A stretch of DNA of 64,000 nt from Aptenodytes patagonicus (taxonomy: Eukaryota; Chordata; Aves; Sphenisciformes; Spheniscidae), in the NCBI RefSeq assembly GCF_965638725.1, contig NC_134962.1, forward strand, positions 7,137,501 through 7,201,500, written 5' to 3'. The notes beneath the pieces were generated by a model, which saw only the letters and a list, made by a program, of their open reading frames with translations, ran no database searches and was not told the DNA's origin. This document shows, piece by piece, positions 1 through 8,791 of this stretch. Each line of letters begins with the position of its first letter. Positions within the stretch are counted from its first letter, which is position 1. The translations under genes and the position numbers were made by a program.

Positions 1-223
1 GTTAAAAAAAGGCCATCTAGAATCACTTCAGGCCATCATAAAACAGAACTTTTACAAGTTCCATTTCAATTTGCATATTCAGATAAACCCCCCCACTTTA
101 CAATAGTGGATGTGAATGCAATTGTATATACACACACAGACATTTATAACTATATCTATATATCTGTCAGTGTGGGGGGGTCATATGTGACCCCACTGCT
201 ATTAAATCTGAAGAAAAACTCAC

Positions 224-302
224 CTTGTGACAAACTTCCGATTTAATTTCTTTGAGAGCACGTTCAGAGAACACACAGCCACAGTTTCTCAAGAAGCAAA
301 AC
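224..302 (-). CDS. RTF2: RTF2 coding exon 5
   Basis: A 79-nt exon too short for ordinary ORF listing. The acceptor is CTTTGAAG|GTTTTGC after a T/C-rich tract, and the donor is CACAAG|GTGAGT. It encodes [20 protein letters not shown] and then SEVCHK, continuing the second zinc-like module. It completes the Arg codon split from exon 4 across the CR1-bearing intron. Confidence 0.9.
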
Positions 303-3300
303 CTTCAAAGAAAAGAAGACAAGACATACAGTCGTTTTTAAGAAACCCTGTGCCTAGAAGATAAATTTGCAGTGCTGATTCACACAGAAACAATACTGCA
401 ATGGGCTAGCAGGACACAGCTAACTTCTCTTTACACTGTCTCGCAGCTAATCAACGTATCAGCACCCTAACTAGGTACTTATTAATTCGCACAATGTTAA
501 GAATAAAATGAAAAATATTGGATACATTAAACCACAACACATATTTTGTTATTTCATTCTCAGTGTAATTCAGCATAGGTTTATGACCATCTCTCCAGGG
601 GATCTTAGCAAAACGGATGCCCTTGAGATGTTTTTGTACATTTGCTATAGGTCTAAACAGGCTACTCTGGAATCATCACCACAATCTGTTTTACTACAAA
701 GTTACACTGTTTGAATGGTTCCACCTTCCATGAAGCTTATTGGTTTCTGACTCAAGCTCTCCAGCAAAGCTGCCACAAGCGACCCTAGCCAGGGTCTGTT
801 CTCCCATGTCTCTCCTCTGCGCATGGAAGATTCTTGCAAGACTATGTAAAGCAATTACGCACACGGTTCACGTGATCTCCCCTTCCCCAAGAGCTACTGT
901 TAATCCTTTCCTCTCTATCATCCTCAACTGAATCAAAAAATACTAAGGTGGCTCTGGTAAAAATGGGTTTACTTTTCAGGTTCTCTCTTTAATTCCACCT
1001 GAATATTTCCCGGCTAATCACTCTCTGGAGGAAGAAATACTTTGCAACTATCAAAGCTGTGAACCCAGCCTTTTCTCACCCATCAGGGTTAACATGCACA
1101 GAAAAAGAAATTGCTAATTTGCCCAAACCAGGATGCAAGGAAATGTCCTTCCTCAGCCCAATAAAAAATAGATACTATTGCAGGATTAGAATAGGCATAC
1201 AATCCATCTCCATTCTGATTCTAACTTCATAGGCTGGCCAAGCTGGCAAAGAGGGCTTTAAACTAAAGTTGCCGGGGGAGGGGAACCTCCATCCATCCCA
1301 CTCCTACCAGTTTGATGCCAAGGCCAGCAATAGATGCCCAGAGCCTGGAGAAGGATCACAGGTCAGCAGGAGAGCACCTGAAGAGCAGAACAAAGGAATT
1401 CCAGCCACTCCAACCAGTAAGTCAGCTTCATCAGGGGCCCAAATTAAATGCCTCTATGCAAGCGCACGTAGCATGGGGAATAAACAAGAGGAGTTAGAGA
1501 TGTGCTCACTCCTGCAGGGCTGTGATCTTATTGGCATCACTGTGATGTGGTGGGAAGGCTCCTATGATTGGAGTGTTGGAATGGAAGGATACAGGCTCTT
1601 TAGGAAGGACAGGCAGGGGAGAAGAGGAGGAGGTGTTGCCCTCTATGTCAGCTGGAGTGCATGGAGCTCTGCCTGGGGATGGATGAGGAGCCGACCGAGA
1701 GCTTATGGGTCAGAATTAAAGGGAGGGCAGGGACAGGTGACATTATAGTGGGGGTCTGCTACAGGCCACCTGGCCAGGAAGACCGAGCAGATGAGGCCTT
1801 CTATAGACAGATAGGAGCAGCCTCACACTCACAAGCCCTGGTCCTCATGGGGGACTTCAACCACCCTGACATCTGTTAGAAGGACAACACAGCAGGGCAT
1901 AAGCAATCCGGGAGGTTCCTGGAATGCGTCGATGATAACTTCCTTCTCCAAGTGGTAGAGGAGCCAACAAGGAGAGGTGCTACACTGGACCTTGTTCTCA
2001 CCAACAAGGAGGGGCTGGTGGGGAACGTGAAGCTCAAGGGCAGCCTGGGCTGCAGTGACCATGAAATGGTGGAGTTCAAGATCCAAGCTCACTACCCTGG
2101 ACTTCAGGAGAGCGGACTTTGGCCTCTTCAGGGATCTGCTTGGTAGAGTGCCATGGGACAAAGCCCTGGAGGGAAGAGGGGCCCAAGAAAGCTGGGTAAT
2201 ACTCAAGGATCACCTCCTGCAAGCCCAGGAGCGATGCATCCCAACAAAGAGGAAGTCAGGCAAAAATGCCAGGAGGCCTGCATGGATGAACAAGGAGCTC
2301 CTGGACAAACTCAAACACGGAAAGGAAGCCTACAGAGGGTGGAAGCAAGGACAGGTAGCCTGGGAGGAATACAGAGAAGTTGTCCGAGCAGCCAGGGATC
2401 AGGTTAGGAAAGCTAAAGCCCTGATAGAATGAAATCTGGCCAGGGACATCAAGGGCAACAAGAAAAGCTTCTATAGGTACGTCGGTGATAAAAGGAAGAC
2501 GAGGGAAAATGTGGGCCCTCTCCAGAAGGAAACGGGAGACCTCGTTACCTGGAATATGGAGAAGGCTGAGGTACTCCACGACTTTATTGCCTCAGTCTTC
2601 ACTGGCAAGTGCTCGAGCCTCACCGCCCAAGCCGTAGAAGGCAAAGGCAGGGACTGGGAGAATGAAGAACCGCCCACTGTAGGAGAAGATCAGGTTCGAG
2701 ACCATCTAAGGAACCTGAAGGTGCACAAGTCCATGGGACCTGATGAGATGCATCCATAGTTCCTGAGGGAACTGGCGGATGAAGTTGCTAAGCCACTCTC
2801 CATCGTATTTGAGAAGTCCTGGCAGTCCGGTGAAGTTCCCACTGACTGGAAAAGGGGAAACATAACCCCATTTCTTAAAAAGGGAAAACAGGAAGACCTG
2901 GGGAACTACAGGCCAGTCAGTCTCACCTCCGTGCCCGGCAAGATCATGGAGCAGATCCTCCTGGAAGCTATGCTAAGGCACATGGAAAATAAGGAGGTGA
3001 TTAGTGACAGCCAACATGGCTTCACTAAGGGCAAATTGTGCCTGACAAATTTGGTGGCCTTCTATGACGGGGTTACAGCGTTGGTGGATAAGGGAAGAGC
3101 AACTGACATCATCTACCTGGACTTGTGCAAAGCATTTGACACTGTCCTGCACGACATCCTTGTCTCTAAATTGGAGAGACATGGATTTGACAGATGGACC
3201 ACTCAGTGGATAAGGAATTGGCTGGATGGTCACCCTCAAGAGTTGCAGTCAACGGCTCAACGTCCAAGTGGAGACCAGTGACGAGTGGCGTTCCTCAGGG

Positions 3301-6300
3301 GTCGGTATTGGGACCAGCGCTGTTTAACATCTTTGTCGGTGACATGGACAGTGGGATCGAGTGCACCCTCAGCAAATTTACTGACGACACCAGGCTGTGT
3401 GGTGCGGTTGACACGCTGGAGGGAAGGGATGCCATCCAGAGGGACCTTGACAGGCTTGAGAGGTGGGCCTGTGTGAACCTCATGAAGTTCAACAAGGCCA
3501 AGTGCAAGGTCCTGCACATGGGTCGGGGCAATCCCAAGCACAATTACAGGCTGGGCAGAGAATGGATTGAGAGCAGCCCTGAGGAGAAGGACTTGGGGGT
3601 GTTGGTTGACGAGAAGCTCAGCATGTGCGCTCGCAGCCCAGGCGGCCAACTGTATCCTGGGCTGCATCCAAAGCAGCGTGGCCAGCAGGTCGGGGGAGGT
3701 GATTCTCCCCCTCTACTCTGCTCTCGTGAGACCCCACCTGGAGTACTGCGCTCAGCTCTGGGGCCCCCAACATAAGAAGGACATGGACCTGTTGGAGTGA
3801 CTCCAGGGGAGGGCCACGAAGATGATCGGAGGGCTGGAGCACCTCCCCTGTGAAGACAAGCTGAGAGAGTTGGGGTTGTTCAGCCTGGAGAAGAGAAGGC
3901 TCCAGGGAGAACTTAGAGCAGCCTTCCAGTACCTGAAGGGGGCCTACAAGAAAACTGGAGAGGGACTTTTTACAAGGGCATGTAGTGATAGGACAAGGGG
4001 TAATGGCTTTAAACTGAAAGAGGGCAGATTTAGATTAGATATAAGGAAGAAATTCTTCACTATGAGGGTGGTGAGGCCCTGGAACAGGTTGCCCAGAGAA
4101 GTTGTGGATGCCCCATCAAGGCCAGGTTGGATGGGGCTTTGAGCAACCTGGTCTAGTGGAAGGTGTCCCTGCCCATGGCAGGGGGGTTGGAACTAGATGA
4201 CCTTTAAGGTCCCTTCCAACCCAAACCATTCTATGATTCTAACAGAGGGAGAGGTAGAATTGCTTGGTGTGACACAAAGGGAGGTCTCATCCGACCAACC
4301 TCCGCTTGCCCATACCAACCTCCTGTGGTTTAGCCCCCAAACAACTTTTAGTCACTTTTTCTCTGCAAACATTGCCCTCTACTCCTTTATTATACATATA
4401 AATTCATTTAGGAAAGGGTTAACTTTTTATCTTTCCTCTTGAACATGAAATGAAAGGACACTTAGTCTCCTGAACTCCCTCCTTCTGAAAGGAGGACAAA
4501 TACTCCCCACAAAGGCTTGAGTAAGAACATGAGTTGCAACATTATTGATTCAAACATCTTTACCTGCTCTATATGCAGTTTAGCACAGTACTCACTTCTA
4601 AAAACAAAATCCAGAAACTTACTGACCTATGTCTTCCATTCATTTCCAATCCCACCACAGGGCATATAAAGCGTGCAGACTGGATGTCATCATATTTGTC
4701 ACCTTTTATACTCTCTTTATCACCACTCCAAGCTGGATTATCTGCAAGGTTTAGTTCCGTTACATTCTGAAAAATAAAAATGCAAGCCTTAAGCTGTTTA
4801 CTAATGATTTTTGAGCCATGATAACATTCCCTAAGACTTTTTTCATTGTGGTTTGCTATTTTTAACACTTTTAGCATACAGTGAGAACACAAGCAAATTG
4901 AGGTTTTGTAGCACGTTTTACCTTTCGTGGCACACACTAACATTAGACGTAACCTGTTTACCTTAATGCTCTTGATATGTGATGCAGCTTCCATGGGAGT
5001 TTTATCAGCTGACTTGTCCAACAAAAATTCAATGATGGCATCTTTATTATACAACCTATAACACACAATTTTTAGTAGTCATATTTGATTCTCATAACAT
5101 TCTTTTTTTTATAAATTAGTACCTTTTATTATAGTGGTCTTTATGGAAGCATTCATACCTGCCTAGCTCACAGGCTACAATCGGCCGACATAACTTCTCT
5201 TGACTCAGAGCACAGTAGTACCATCTTGCCACCAATTCAGCATTTTTGTCAACCTGAAGAAAAAAAATACTCATGATTTTAAAACAGCTTTTATATTTGC
5301 AAATTATTTAAACATAAGATCAAGTAATACTTGAAGCATTAATCAAATCCCCAGGTATCTTACCAAACCTACTTTCTACATTCAAACCTATTCCGTAAAA
5401 TAACTTTAGCAAAACCTTTTAGCAAAATTCATGACCGGTTTTGAGGGCCTGTCTCTACCTATTGAACACATTTCTGCATCTGGGGACCTACTTTCCTAAC
5501 TCTGACTCAGTTTTCTTATTTTTTGCCACTTCCACCTTCCCCCTTCCCTCTTTATTCTTTTTTGCTCTTCATATGTTCTCCACTACCCTCTTTGCTCTAG
5601 TTCTACACTTCATCCCTGCTTGGGTTAACTACCAGTTCTGCTCCCTGTAAGGAACAAGATAACAAGAAAAGCAAATCTGGGCATGTCAGGATGCTACCTG
5701 AAGCTCCAGTCTAAAACCATAAATTTTATGACACATTAGGCCATAAAAGAAAGGTTGAGGTTCACAGCTACTCTGATAGTCAGGTGTGGGGAGGAAAGGG
5801 ATTTTATTTACTTATTTTAGATCAGCAAGTGTAATTTGCCTAACTTTTCTGCCACTTGCTGTGAGATTTTTCCTGATCTTCATCCAACCATCCACACGTG
5901 ATGCCACTGTATATCCATTACTCTAAAACATCCTAAAAAGAGAGCCCGAGCAAGACTCAGAACGCACACAGACGGAGTGCAGAAATGGCCACGTTCAACA
6001 TCACCAATGGCCTGGTCACGCTATTAAACAATCTACCGAAAGCGTTACCAGCAGATACTGTACCCCTAGATGAAGGAGGTCCCTAAACCCCACGCGTTCA
6101 GCGGAATGTCCAAAAAGCCCTCCAGAAGACAAAGGGATCTCCACTGCAGCTGCCACCAGCGCCACGGACACAGTCACCCCGTCACCCCGTCACCCCGAGG
6201 CGGTACCCGCAGACCGGCCCACTGCCGCGCGGAAGGGCGCTCTCCTCCACGCTGCCAGCACCAGGAGTGCCATGCCCGGTTCGCTGCGGGACGGGCAGGA

Positions 6301-6544
6301 CTAACCGGGCCTCCATGGGGCCTCCATGGGGCCTCCATGGGGCCTCCATGGGGCCTCCATGGGGCCTCCCTCCCTCCCCCCGGGCCGCGGGCCCACGGTC
6401 AAGGCCCAGGCTCACGAAGCCGGTCCGACAGCCCCCGGCCGCGCTCCCCGCCGCCCTCCCGCAGCCCCCTCCAACCTTCTCGACTTTGCGGGGCCCCTTG
6501 ACCAGCTCGTGCCGCTTGGGGATGGTGCCGCCGTCGCACCCCAT
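224..6544 (-). CDS. RTF2: RTF2 (replication termination factor 2), 5' part, five coding exons; gene continues off the left edge
   Basis: RTF2 (RTFDC1) is a nuclear replisome-associated protein of the Rtf2 family, with degenerate RING-type zinc-binding modules; in vertebrates it is removed from stalled forks by the proteasome shuttles DDI1/2. The coding exons read here are 6544-6476, 5253-5159, 5055-4962, 4766-4627 and 302-224. Together they give 477 nt, an in-frame 159 residues, about half of the usual 300 or so. The start [17 protein letters not shown] is the family's signature N-terminus and fixes the ATG at 6544, although the frame stays open upstream. The first Cys/His module ([20 protein letters not shown]) spans exons 2-3, and the second ([14 protein letters not shown], then [15 protein letters not shown]) spans exons 4-5. 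All four introns are GT-AG and phase-compatible. The later exons must lie left of position 1. The CR1 in the 4.3-kb intron between exons 4 and 5 is antisense to the gene. Confidence 0.95.
1216..1225. repeat. Candidate CR1 target-site duplication, left copy
   Basis: TGATTCTAAC lies directly left of the element and recurs at 4234-4243, directly after the ATTCTA(TG) 3' end. Because the 3' terminus itself is ATTCT-rich, part of the match could be coincidental. Confidence 0.5.
1446..2090 (+). pseudogene. CR1 ORF2 endonuclease region (broken)
   Basis: The apurinic/apyrimidinic-type endonuclease would nick the target site. Recognisable segments include [10 protein letters not shown] (before a frameshift near 1650), [19 protein letters not shown] and [16 protein letters not shown] at about 1877 replaces what is normally a Trp codon just after GDFNHPDIC. 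It cannot make a functional enzyme. Confidence 0.88.
2091..4140 (+). pseudogene. CR1 ORF2 reverse transcriptase and C-terminal region (broken)
   Basis: Holds the linker ([17 protein letters not shown]), RT fingers and palm ([36 protein letters not shown]), a frameshift near 3240, then [17 protein letters not shown] and the catalytic box. That box reads FTDD instead of the usual FADD. Stops interrupt the frame at 2430, 2757 and 3798. The C-terminal part ends at about 4140 and is followed by the short 3' UTR. Confidence 0.88.
4234..4243. repeat. Candidate CR1 target-site duplication, right copy
   Basis: TGATTCTAAC, identical to 1216-1225. It could equally be read as part of the CR1 terminal ATTCTATGATTCT repeat. 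Confidence 0.5.
4627..4766 (-). CDS. RTF2: RTF2 coding exon 4
   Basis: The acceptor is TTTTTCAG|AATGTAACG and the donor CATAG|GTCAGT. It encodes [13 protein letters not shown] and then [17 protein letters not shown], the start of the second Cys/His module. Confidence 0.93.
4962..5055 (-). CDS. RTF2: RTF2 coding exon 3
   Basis: The acceptor is TTATAG|GTTGTAT and the donor ATTAAG|GTAAAC. It encodes [20 protein letters not shown] and continues to HIKSIK, the helix after the first zinc-like module. Confidence 0.93.
5159..5253 (-). CDS. RTF2: RTF2 coding exon 2
   Basis: The acceptor is TTCTTCAG|GTTGAC and the donor GGCAG|GTATGA. It encodes the first cysteine module ([20 protein letters not shown]) and ends in a split Arg codon (AG|G). 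It has no usable internal Met, so it is visible only by frame and splice reading. Confidence 0.92.
5254..6475 (-). other. RTF2 intron 1
   Basis: The intron is 1.2 kb long. Its first part (6180-6475) belongs to the CpG island and includes the 11-bp minisatellite; the rest is ordinary AT-rich intron. No other feature is seen. Confidence 0.8.
6307..6368. repeat. 11-bp G/C-rich minisatellite in RTF2 intron 1
   Basis: Five uninterrupted copies of CCATGGGGCCT begin at 6313, 6324, 6335, 6346 and 6357, with partial units at each edge. It lies in the CpG island within RTF2 intron 1, 110 bp downstream of the exon 1 donor. Confidence 0.95.
6476..6544 (-). CDS. RTF2: RTF2 coding exon 1
   Basis: Encodes residues 1-23, [17 protein letters not shown] followed by PRKVEK. 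The donor is AAG|GTTGGA at 6475. It lies inside the CpG island, and the phase-0 junction to exon 2 gives ...KVEK|VDKNAEL. Confidence 0.93.
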
Positions 6545-7060
6545 CTCGCTCCCCGCAGCGGTACGCTTCCGGGTCCGCTTCCGCCACGGGCTACCCGCTT
6601 CCGGGGGAGGGAAGTACTTCCGGCGTGCCCCGAGGGCGTGGTCGCTGTTCCATAGCAACCAGCCGGCTGGGGGCGTGGCTACCAGCGCACGGGCGGGAGG
6701 GGCGGGGCAGGGCGGAAGAGTCCATCGGACCGGTGCCGGAGGGGCGCGGCACGTGCCATTGCGCGCGGGAGGGTTCGCAGCGCCCCCGCCCGGCGGCGGG
6801 GCGGGGCGGGGCAGGGCAGGGCAGCCGCCGCCTCTCCCCTGCCCGCCCCTCACCCGGCCCCGCCACGGCGGAGCGGGTTTCCCCCTTCTTTTGTGAGGAA
6901 CCCCCCCCACAGGACACCCGCTTTGGGGGATTTACGGCCAAATCAGGTGTTCCCGAGTCGGGCCGGGCGGGCAGGGGCTGGGCCGTCGCCTGAGCAGGCG
7001 CCTCTCGCCTTTCCCGCCCTGCCCCGGCAGGAGGGTGCGAGGGCGGGTCACAAACACTCG

Positions 7061-8377
7061 GTCAGTCCAGGAGTGAGTTTAATACAAAACATACAAAGCC
7101 AACGTGAAATGCAGTTACTGCATTAAACTGTGCAAACGGTAATATTCACAAGTGTCGACGTTTAAATAACGGTGTAAAACATGGCAACTGCCAAGTAAGA
7201 ACAAAGCCGAGAGGAAGACGAGGGAGCTGTTTTTTCCACAGACAGCTGGAGCGTGTGTTCTGGTGCTGCCGCGCGAATTCGCTGTAACTGCTTACAAAAC
7301 TAATCGTGCAGTTTCAGGGCAAAGACACAGGTACAACGTTGCCCAGAAAGGCCAGACTTCAAAATAAATTAATTAGGAAAAACACAAATAACACAGGTGT
7401 AGAAACAGGCTCCCTGGGAGGTTACAGGGCCTTCATCGTCGTATTTCAGAGCCAGCAAATTTAGGGATGAAGTTAATGAGCTGCACAGAGCAACGACGTA
7501 AGGGCCAGTCTGCGAAGCCCTGGGCAGCCTCCCCAGCACAGGTGCTCAGGTGCCCAGCAAGAAATAATGTCATGTTTCCAGTTTGTAGGAATAGCTTGTC
7601 CAAAGCCTCTGCATTTTTAATGACTAAAATTAATTCTTTTTATGCTGGACCAATGCTCTGAACGGCTTCAAGCTGTGACGGAGGATGGCTGAGGTGCACC
7701 CCCCGTCGATTTATCAGGAGCCAGAACTCCTCCAAGTCAGTTTTCCTTCTGTGCTCAGACACCAGCTGGAGCATTTCCCATTAACATCTAGGCTATGCGT
7801 AGTACCTGCCAGATTTTGTCCTGTAATACATTCATCACATTTGTACATGAAGAACAAAAGTTAGCTTTACAGCTGTTAAAAAAAAAAAAAAAACCTAATT
7901 ACAAATTTTGAGTAAAGTCCTCAAGAAACAATTGATAATGGGATATCACAACTTACAGAACATTGTGCAGCAAAATTTAAAGAGAGACTTTACATACCAA
8001 ATAGAAAAAAAAAAAAGGAAAAAAATATATATCTGACCTATATAGAAATTAAAAAAAATAAAAAACCCCAGCCAGATAATAAAATAATTTTGCCCTAATA
8101 CACAGCAAACATTCCTGCCCAGCCACTAAGATGATGACATTTTCAGGCAGGATCTGAACAATGGATAAGAAAGTACAGATTTAATTCCACAAATCCTCTT
8201 CTGCATCTGCTGTTGTGTGGATCTTGACCTGCTAACAGTGCACCCAGGGAACTGCCCGGCAGGAGTTCTTAGAGGTGACTGAAAATTGGCATCACTGAGC
8301 TGCTTTTGCCCCCTTTGGCCGCCACACGCCAAAGGAGCAACAAGAATGGAGAATTTGTAAAAACAGCGAAGCGTCTT
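7061..8377 (-). other. CASS4 3' UTR
   Basis: From the stop codon to the inferred cleavage site. The stretch is A/T-rich and contains homopolymer runs near 7878-7895 and 8005-8020. No protein-coding potential is seen on either strand. Confidence 0.6.
7078..7083 (-). terminator. CASS4 poly(A) signal (ATTAAA)
   Basis: ATTAAA on the gene strand is followed about 25 nt downstream by a GU-rich element (GTGTTTGTG at about 7048-7056). This places cleavage near 7060, about 515 bp upstream of the RTF2 start codon. No AATAAA was found on that strand in the preceding 1.2 kb. Confidence 0.5.
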
Positions 8378-8791
8378 TCATTCCATCATTGCTCTAAACT
8401 GCTGCGTGTACTTAGACAGCTCCTCGGTTTGATCCCGAAGTTCCCTCATGGCATCTGCGTTTGGATATTGTATTGCAGCGTTTTTGGTGGCGAGAGCCAG
8501 ATTCTTCAAGAGGCTGCAAAACCGGCTGCTGCTGTGGAGAATGTCATTCCGAGCATCTCTTTCTTGAGTTTCCTGGCAGAGAGAATCCACTAGCTTTTGT
8601 CCCACCATAATGATCAATTTGCTGTGGGATATGAAGACTTCGGGTGGCTGGTTGCTGCTCAGGCTATTAGTAAATACACCAATTGCCTTGTGAAGTGCAC
8701 CAAAACACAGCTTACAGTGTTCTGGGAGAGCGATTTTCTTTGCAGAGTCCTGCTTGCTTTGAATTACAGTCTTTTTTGCAGATGGCAAAAC
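8378..8791 (-). CDS. CASS4: CASS4 last coding exon (C-terminal FAT-like domain)
   Basis: The acceptor is CCTTTTTCCAG|GTTTTGCC, and the exon encodes 137 residues and a TGA stop at 8378-8380. It contains EHCKLCFGALHKAIGVFTNS, the VIMVGQKLVD-like helix (LIIMVGQKLVDSLCQETQER) and a C-terminus QFRAMME. This is the conserved Cas-family C-terminal domain. Confidence 0.95.
   Translation of the reverse strand, partial: VLPSAKKTVIQSKQDSAKKIALPEHCKLCFGALHKAIGVFTNSLSSNQPPEVFISHSKLIIMVGQKLVDSLCQETQERDARNDILHSSSRFCSLLKNLALATKNAAIQYPNADAMRELRDQTEELSKYTQQFRAMME

Larger units (their letters stand above)
1226..4233 (+). mobile_element. CR1 LINE retrotransposon, 5'-truncated and inactivated
   Basis: A non-LTR retrotransposon of the chicken repeat 1 group. 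About 3.0 kb remains, covering ORF2 and the 3' UTR; the 5' UTR and ORF1 are missing. The APE-type endonuclease region runs from about 1446 to 2090 (cues: [25 protein letters not shown], a CSDHE motif). The reverse transcriptase lies at about 2700-3530 ([40 protein letters not shown]), and the CR1 C-terminal region at about 3570-4140 ([27 protein letters not shown]). The 3' end carries the diagnostic ATTCTATGATTCT repeat. The reading frame shifts near 1650, 2085 and 3240, and stop codons interrupt it at 1877, 2430, 2757 and 3798, so it is a dead copy. A further frame change near 3600 is likely. Confidence 0.95.
303..4626 (-). other. RTF2 intron 4 (between exons 4 and 5)
   Basis: This intron is 4.3 kb long, of which about 3.0 kb is a CR1 element on the opposite strand (1226-4233). 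The remaining 303-1225 and 4244-4626 are AT-rich and show no further gene or recognisable repeat. Without the CR1 the intron would be about 1.3 kb. Confidence 0.8.
6180..7010. promoter_or_regulatory. CpG island and promoter of RTF2
   Basis: The block is CpG-dense and very GC-rich, spanning RTF2 exon 1 and about 0.5 kb upstream of its ATG (6544). Upstream motifs include an ETS/GABP-type ACTTCCGG at 6616-6623 (CCGGAAGT on the gene strand), an X-box-like GTTCCATAGCAAC at 6647-6659 and a CACGTG E-box near 6750. There is no TATA box, as expected for a housekeeping promoter. The exact transcription start cannot be read from sequence. Confidence 0.75.

Noticed and set aside
6182-6910. 242-codon minus-strand frame that includes RTF2 exon 1
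   Set aside because: Only residues MGCDGG...KVEK (6544-6476) resemble RTF2. The rest reads through intron 1 and the 5' flank in GC-rich sequence and through the 11-bp repeat.
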